Positions 60,004 to 64,000 of a stretch of 64,000 bases of DNA are shown in pieces. A model generated the notes under the pieces. That model was not told where the DNA came from. It saw only the letters and a list, made by a program, of their open reading frames with translations, and did not search any database. Made by a program: the position numbers and the translations under genes. Origin of the DNA: Talinum fruticosum (Eukaryota; Streptophyta; Magnoliopsida; Caryophyllales; Talinaceae). How positions within the stretch are numbered: the first letter of the stretch is position 1; each line of letters begins with the position of its first letter. The DNA lies in NCBI GenBank assembly GCA_021018815.1, contig JAITYX010000002.1, forward strand, positions 8,649,001-8,713,000, read 5' to 3'.

Positions 60004-60790
60004 CAGGACCACCTTAACTTATTTGCACAGAACAACAAAAAAGAATCAGAACTTAAACCTTCAGTCCTCAAGCCCACATAACAGAGAACCCAGCTCGTGC
60101 CCTCGGTTTACAACATTTATCTTCTGGGGCCTTCTAGCTCCAACACGAAGCTTCCGAGCAAATTATCACAAAACTATAATTCCTTCAAAGCCATAAAAGC
60201 AGCATAACATCCCACCACCAGATTCGCTTTCCAGCACCTCAGAACAATAAAAGTACACCAATTAACAAAAAATACAAGTAAACACTCACACCAAAAGCTC
60301 TTTCCGCAGTTACCTTGGTGGCTCCAAAGCTAAAAAGAAAACCCCTGCAAAAACCCACAAAACGAAAAGGGGAAAAACAAAAGGCAAAATTAAAGATGCT
60401 AGTGGGAAGTACTTACCAGGAAAAAAAAAACGAAATGAGAAATGCAATTAAAGGTACATGCAACAAAACCATTAAAAAAAGTAAAATTTCCAAAGCTTTA
60501 GCTTGGATCACAAAGATTAATCCATGAGATCTAAAAATTGAAACCCTTGAGATGCCATTTCCGTCAAGAAATATTTCAAACTTGGGATATATATTTCAAG
60601 ATACTAACACAACCAAAGCAGAAAACAAAACGAAGCTTGAGAAGATCACCTGCAAAAGCTTCTAGGGTTTCGCGGGAGCACAGTGAAGAGGAGAAGAAGA
60701 GGATGAAGAAGGGGGATTGTAGAGAGAGAAAGTAGTAGAAGATGGAAGCACTTGGAGAGGAACCGACTGACGACAACTACACAAATAACG
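60004..60790 (-). other. 5' leader of SUVH copy B (UTR exon and intron)
   Basis: Minus-strand leader with GAAACCCTAGAAGCTTTTGCAG ending at a donor (GTGATC) at 60650, then an intron running nearly to the ATG. It is homologous to the copy A leader but diverged. No other gene seen. Confidence 0.5.
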
Positions 60791-60815
60791 TTAAACTAGT
60801 CCCATTTCTCTCTCA

Positions 60816-61847
60816 TTCTCGACACCCCCTCCTTGTTTTTCTTTTTTTTTCTGTTTTTTATTCAATTTTGTTAATAATTTATCTGTGTTCTTCAGTATTT
60901 TCCGTACATTAGAAAAATAATTAAAAAAATTTAAGCCATTAAAAAAGAGTCAAAATTGAAAAAGAAACTACCGCGCTCTGCCTTTTTTTTTTTTGAGAAA
61001 TATCTTATTTTCTTTTTCTTACACTTTTTTTTTTTTTTTTTTTGGAGATGACCTCATCTATGTTAAAAGAGTTGGAAGTGATATATAATTTTTAATTTAT
61101 CATATTTATTCCTTTTTCAACTTAAATGATAGAAAGAAAATTATTATTATATTAACTATCTTATATAATTATTAAATTTAATCTAATTTATTTTAATAAA
61201 ACGTCCAATTTCATTCTTTCTCTCCATTCGCAGGTCTCTCTCTCACACACACACATCAATTTTCATACAATTTCCCCCAAAAAAATTATGTTTCATTCTC
61301 TATTGCATTATTTTTACTATGCCTTCATTTCAATTTTATGAATTTTTATTATTTTATCTTCATTAGTTGTCATGATAGTCTAAGCATATTTTTATGCTAT
61401 TGATTATATATCATAATAACTATAATTAATTACGTTCAACATAGTACATATAGATAAACTCTATTGTATTAAAGAGAAATGTTTTTTCAATTGGATACTA
61501 TTCTTAAACAATATTTAGTAAATTCAAAGTAAAAGCTAATTCAATGTAATCCATATACTTTTAGATTTTTAGTTGTACGCAAATTTTTAAATATTTTGAT
61601 ACTATTTTTTTGTTCTAACGATGTTTTTTATACATTTGCTTGTAAATCAAAGTTAATGTGCTTTAGGCAAATCTAGCTAACCCAAAGTGATAGAATAGTG
61701 GCTCATTGTATGGGTAAGAGTAATACCTCGAAAGGAAGATATGGTTCAGTCATATCATCAAGATTGACACCGTTTTTTTTTTTTTCTTCTTCTTATACTT
61801 AAAATAATGACTTTATCATTATTTCCTACTTTTTGTTATCTTCTAGT
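60816..61847. other. AT-rich spacer
   Basis: Upstream of SUVH copy B. Contains T-runs near 60985 and 61028-61043 and a short CACACACA run near 61240. No coding region or element end was recognised. Confidence 0.45.
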
Positions 61848-62489
61848 TAAGGATGAGCGATTTCGAGTATCCTATTCCAAAAGTTAGGAACTTAACTCGA
61901 CCCTATTTAATCGGTTTCTAAATTTTAGGAATCGACCCGATCCTATTTGACCGATTCCTAAATTTTAGAAATTTGAACTTGAACCTCAGGTTTTGATTCC
62001 GGTTCCGATTTCGATTACTATGTTCACACTATTATTCTTATGAAAAAAAAAGTTTAAAGCCTTAAAAACTTACAAATATCAAATCATTTAATTAACTAAA
62101 GTTCAACAAGGAAACAATTAAATACCACAATTTGTAGCTAATTTTTACAAAATCAAAGTTGGTAATAGAAACAACCTTCTTAAAGGAGGGTGCAAAATGA
62201 TCAAACTTTTACAAAGTCTCTTCAAAGACTAATACAACCAAATGTCTCAAGTTCGTTAACTAAATTTAAATGAAAATAATGTAACCATTAAACTTCTACT
62301 GCATCCTCAACATCAGTAACTAAATTATTCTTATGAAAATAATGTAGTCCAAACGGTTACTGGGATTTAATTTTAGGAACCTCACCCTTACCCATTTGAT
62401 CTGTTTCCTAAATTTTAGAAACCTTACCCTTACCCGTTTGATCGGTTTCGATCCGGTTCCAAGATACTCATCGGTTGTGCTCACCCCTA
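61848..62489. mobile_element. hAT-type MITE
   Basis: A 642-bp element with ends TAAGGATGAGCG and, reverse-complemented, TAGGGGTGAGCA. It is flanked by CTTCTAGT (61840-61847) and CTTCTATT (62490-62497), an 8-bp target duplication with one mismatch. Subterminal zones on both sides repeat GGTTTCTAAATTTTAGGAA-type and CGATCC/CGACCCGATCC motifs in opposite senses. No coding capacity. Confidence 0.75.
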
Positions 62490-62497
62490 CTTCTATT

Positions 62498-63419
62498 AGT
62501 TTTCTTTTGTTGAACAGGGTCAATTTAATAGGTTTCTATCTCAAGTTAGTCTAATGAGTTGCGAGTCTGCAACGAGACTCAATGAAAGGAGGGTAGACGT
62601 CATACATAGATCAACCCTTTTGGCTTTGTCCTCCTATTGTATTATATTACTTGCAACTCATTGGAATAAAAGAAGAAAACAAAGTCCATACAATGAATTA
62701 GTCCAAAAGGTAAATTTAAAAGGGAAAAATAATACATATAGAAGTAAATCTAATGCCCAAATTAGAAAACAATTTAATGGTTTAAAAGGAAAAGTGCAAA
62801 TAAGTCTTATTTTAAATGAATAAAATCACTGATTAATGTACAAGGGACACAAAAGTAGAAAAATATCTCATACATAAATGAAGAAACCACGAGTTCATTG
62901 AATAATGAAAAACATTGAGTTGAACGAAGGATGTTCGTGTGAACTGAGAAGCTAAATGAGCACCACAAGTTTGCTACGACAATTGGATACAAAAAGGTTT
63001 ATAATATATACTTTCAAATTCAATTTAATTATATTTAATAGAAAATTTTATAAATTAAACTAACTGATATTTATTACGTAATATTAATAGTTGATTTATA
63101 TATGATCAGGTAAGTAGGCACTCAAAAGGAGTAGAAATCTAATAAATGTTCTCCACCCTTTTTATTAATTATGTAAAATGATAAGTAAATGAATTTCACT
63201 CAGAAATAAAAGTTGTATTAATTAAGGCACCCTAGATAGTCATTATGCTTAAATTCGAATAATAACATTTAAAATAGACCCATTTTATATATAAAAAAAG
63301 GTAAATTATAATAATTGGGCATACATTACAATGTAAATAATAACAACTTCCTTTCTGGGTCTCTCTTGGATTAATATATATCAAATGATGGTGATGCACA
63401 TTGCATCTCTGGATTAAAA
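62498..63419. other. Spacer and promoter side of the ZIF-like gene
   Basis: AT-rich. 62520-62680 has a tail (TTGTATTATATTACTTGCAACTCATTGG then AATAAAAG) similar to the SINE-like unit at 53975, perhaps another degraded copy. The final few hundred bases should contain the promoter and 5' UTR of the gene starting at 63420; the nearest TATA-like candidate is ATATATATCAA at about 63375. Confidence 0.4.
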
Positions 63420-63740
63420 ATGGCTCAAGAGTGTAAAGAGGCACTGTTGGAGAAAGTGGGATACGAATACCATGAAGGATGTCCAGGGTGCAAACTACAA
63501 AGACGAAAGGATACTCAACCTGGCCCTCCTTGGAAACTTCTCTCTGCTGTTTGGATCATCGTTCTCTGTAATTGTAATTACCTCCTCTCTTAATTCAAAT
63601 TAAGTCGATATATATTAATGTTTTAATTCATTTTTTCAGTCTTAATCTCATATACTACTATCTGTGTTATCAATCCAACCTTGCATTATGTATTTGCAGC
63701 TCTGCCAATATCAACGTTGTTTCCCTTCCTTTATTTCATG
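63420..63740 (+). CDS. ZIFL: ZIF1-like major facilitator transporter, first two coding exons (partial)
   Basis: Start of a major facilitator superfamily transporter of the ZIF1/ZIF-like group; characterised members sit in the tonoplast or plasma membrane and move zinc-chelator nicotianamine, K+ or related solutes. Exon 1 is 63420-63567 and exon 2 is 63700-63740, joined in phase 1 by a GT-AG intron. The peptide begins MAQECKEALLEKVGYEYHEG, carries the CPGC motif conserved just before the first membrane helix of this group, and enters transmembrane segment 1 with WKLLSAVWIIVLSLPIS and TLFPFLYFM. The donor after ATG at 63740 (GTACGT) shows the gene goes on past the window; no third exon was found in the last 260 bases. 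Substrate cannot be told from this part. Confidence 0.85.
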
Positions 63741-64000
63741 GTACGTATTCAAATGCCATTTTTTAGGTTCAATTCTCTTCTAATACAAAAATTTGTCCGA
63801 AATTAACAAGTGTAGTATGTAATAATACTGAGGACGAGTTTTTTTTATTTTTAAATGGGAAACTAATTAGTTGTTCTGGTTATCTTTTCCACCATTTTTT
63901 TAGGGTATAAACCTCTATCCCTTATATTAATTATGTTGTTCTAGTATAAGGGATAATATCGTACACAAATTTTATGACATTTCGAATATTTTAGTTAATT

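Larger units (their letters stand above)
54341..60815. repeat. Segmental duplication, right copy (contains SUVH copy B)
   Basis: Direct partner of 47455-53260. The distance between stop codons of the two SUVH genes is 7,601 bp, which gives the period of the duplication. The right copy is slightly longer in the 3' flank. Confidence 0.8.

Overview
The window is nuclear DNA of a flowering plant, almost certainly a eudicot. Genes are split by many short GT-AG introns, spacers are AT-rich, and the families are plant-typical (sieve element occlusion protein, plant subtilase, SUVH methyltransferase, ZIF-like transporter). The species cannot be named from the sequence.

Layout, left to right. 120-2594 (+): last three coding exons of an exportin-7-type nuclear transport receptor. 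4415-9103 (+): complete 11-exon NAD-dependent glycerol-3-phosphate dehydrogenase, with a 1,238-bp Mutator-like element in intron 5 that carries a captured piece of an unrelated DUF630-type gene (a Pack-MULE). 10344-14229 (-): 7-exon sieve element occlusion (P-protein) gene with a coding minisatellite and two one-base frame breaks in exon 1. 14.2-19.3 kb: gene-free, with a hAT-type MITE bearing a perfect 8-bp target duplication and a nest of GC-rich repeats. 19304-25785 (-): secreted subtilase, 11 exons. 25.8-29.6 kb: AT-rich spacer. 29655-36739 (-): AGO2-type Argonaute pseudogene broken by frameshifts, stop codons and a 2.5-kb solo-LTR-like insertion. 37796-39009: a second long-TIR element with a 10-bp target duplication. 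41117-46005 (-): HSP90 co-chaperone p23, whose five-base first coding exon ends at a GC splice donor and whose start region holds a perfect heat-shock element. 47.4-60.8 kb: tandem segmental duplication holding two SUVH1/3-like genes (-), each with its own one-base deletion. 61848-62489: hAT-type MITE. 63420 to the window end (+): first two coding exons of a ZIF1-like major facilitator.

The genes do not form a pathway; this is an ordinary euchromatic neighbourhood. The points of interest are element-driven gene capture, a decayed silencing gene (AGO2-like) a few kilobases from a duplicated pair of methylation-reader/writer genes (SUVH), and several one-base indels, most of them in or beside G/C runs, in genes that are otherwise well conserved. 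The last may be real lesions or consensus errors. I found no bacterial-type operon, CRISPR array or clearly new enzyme system.
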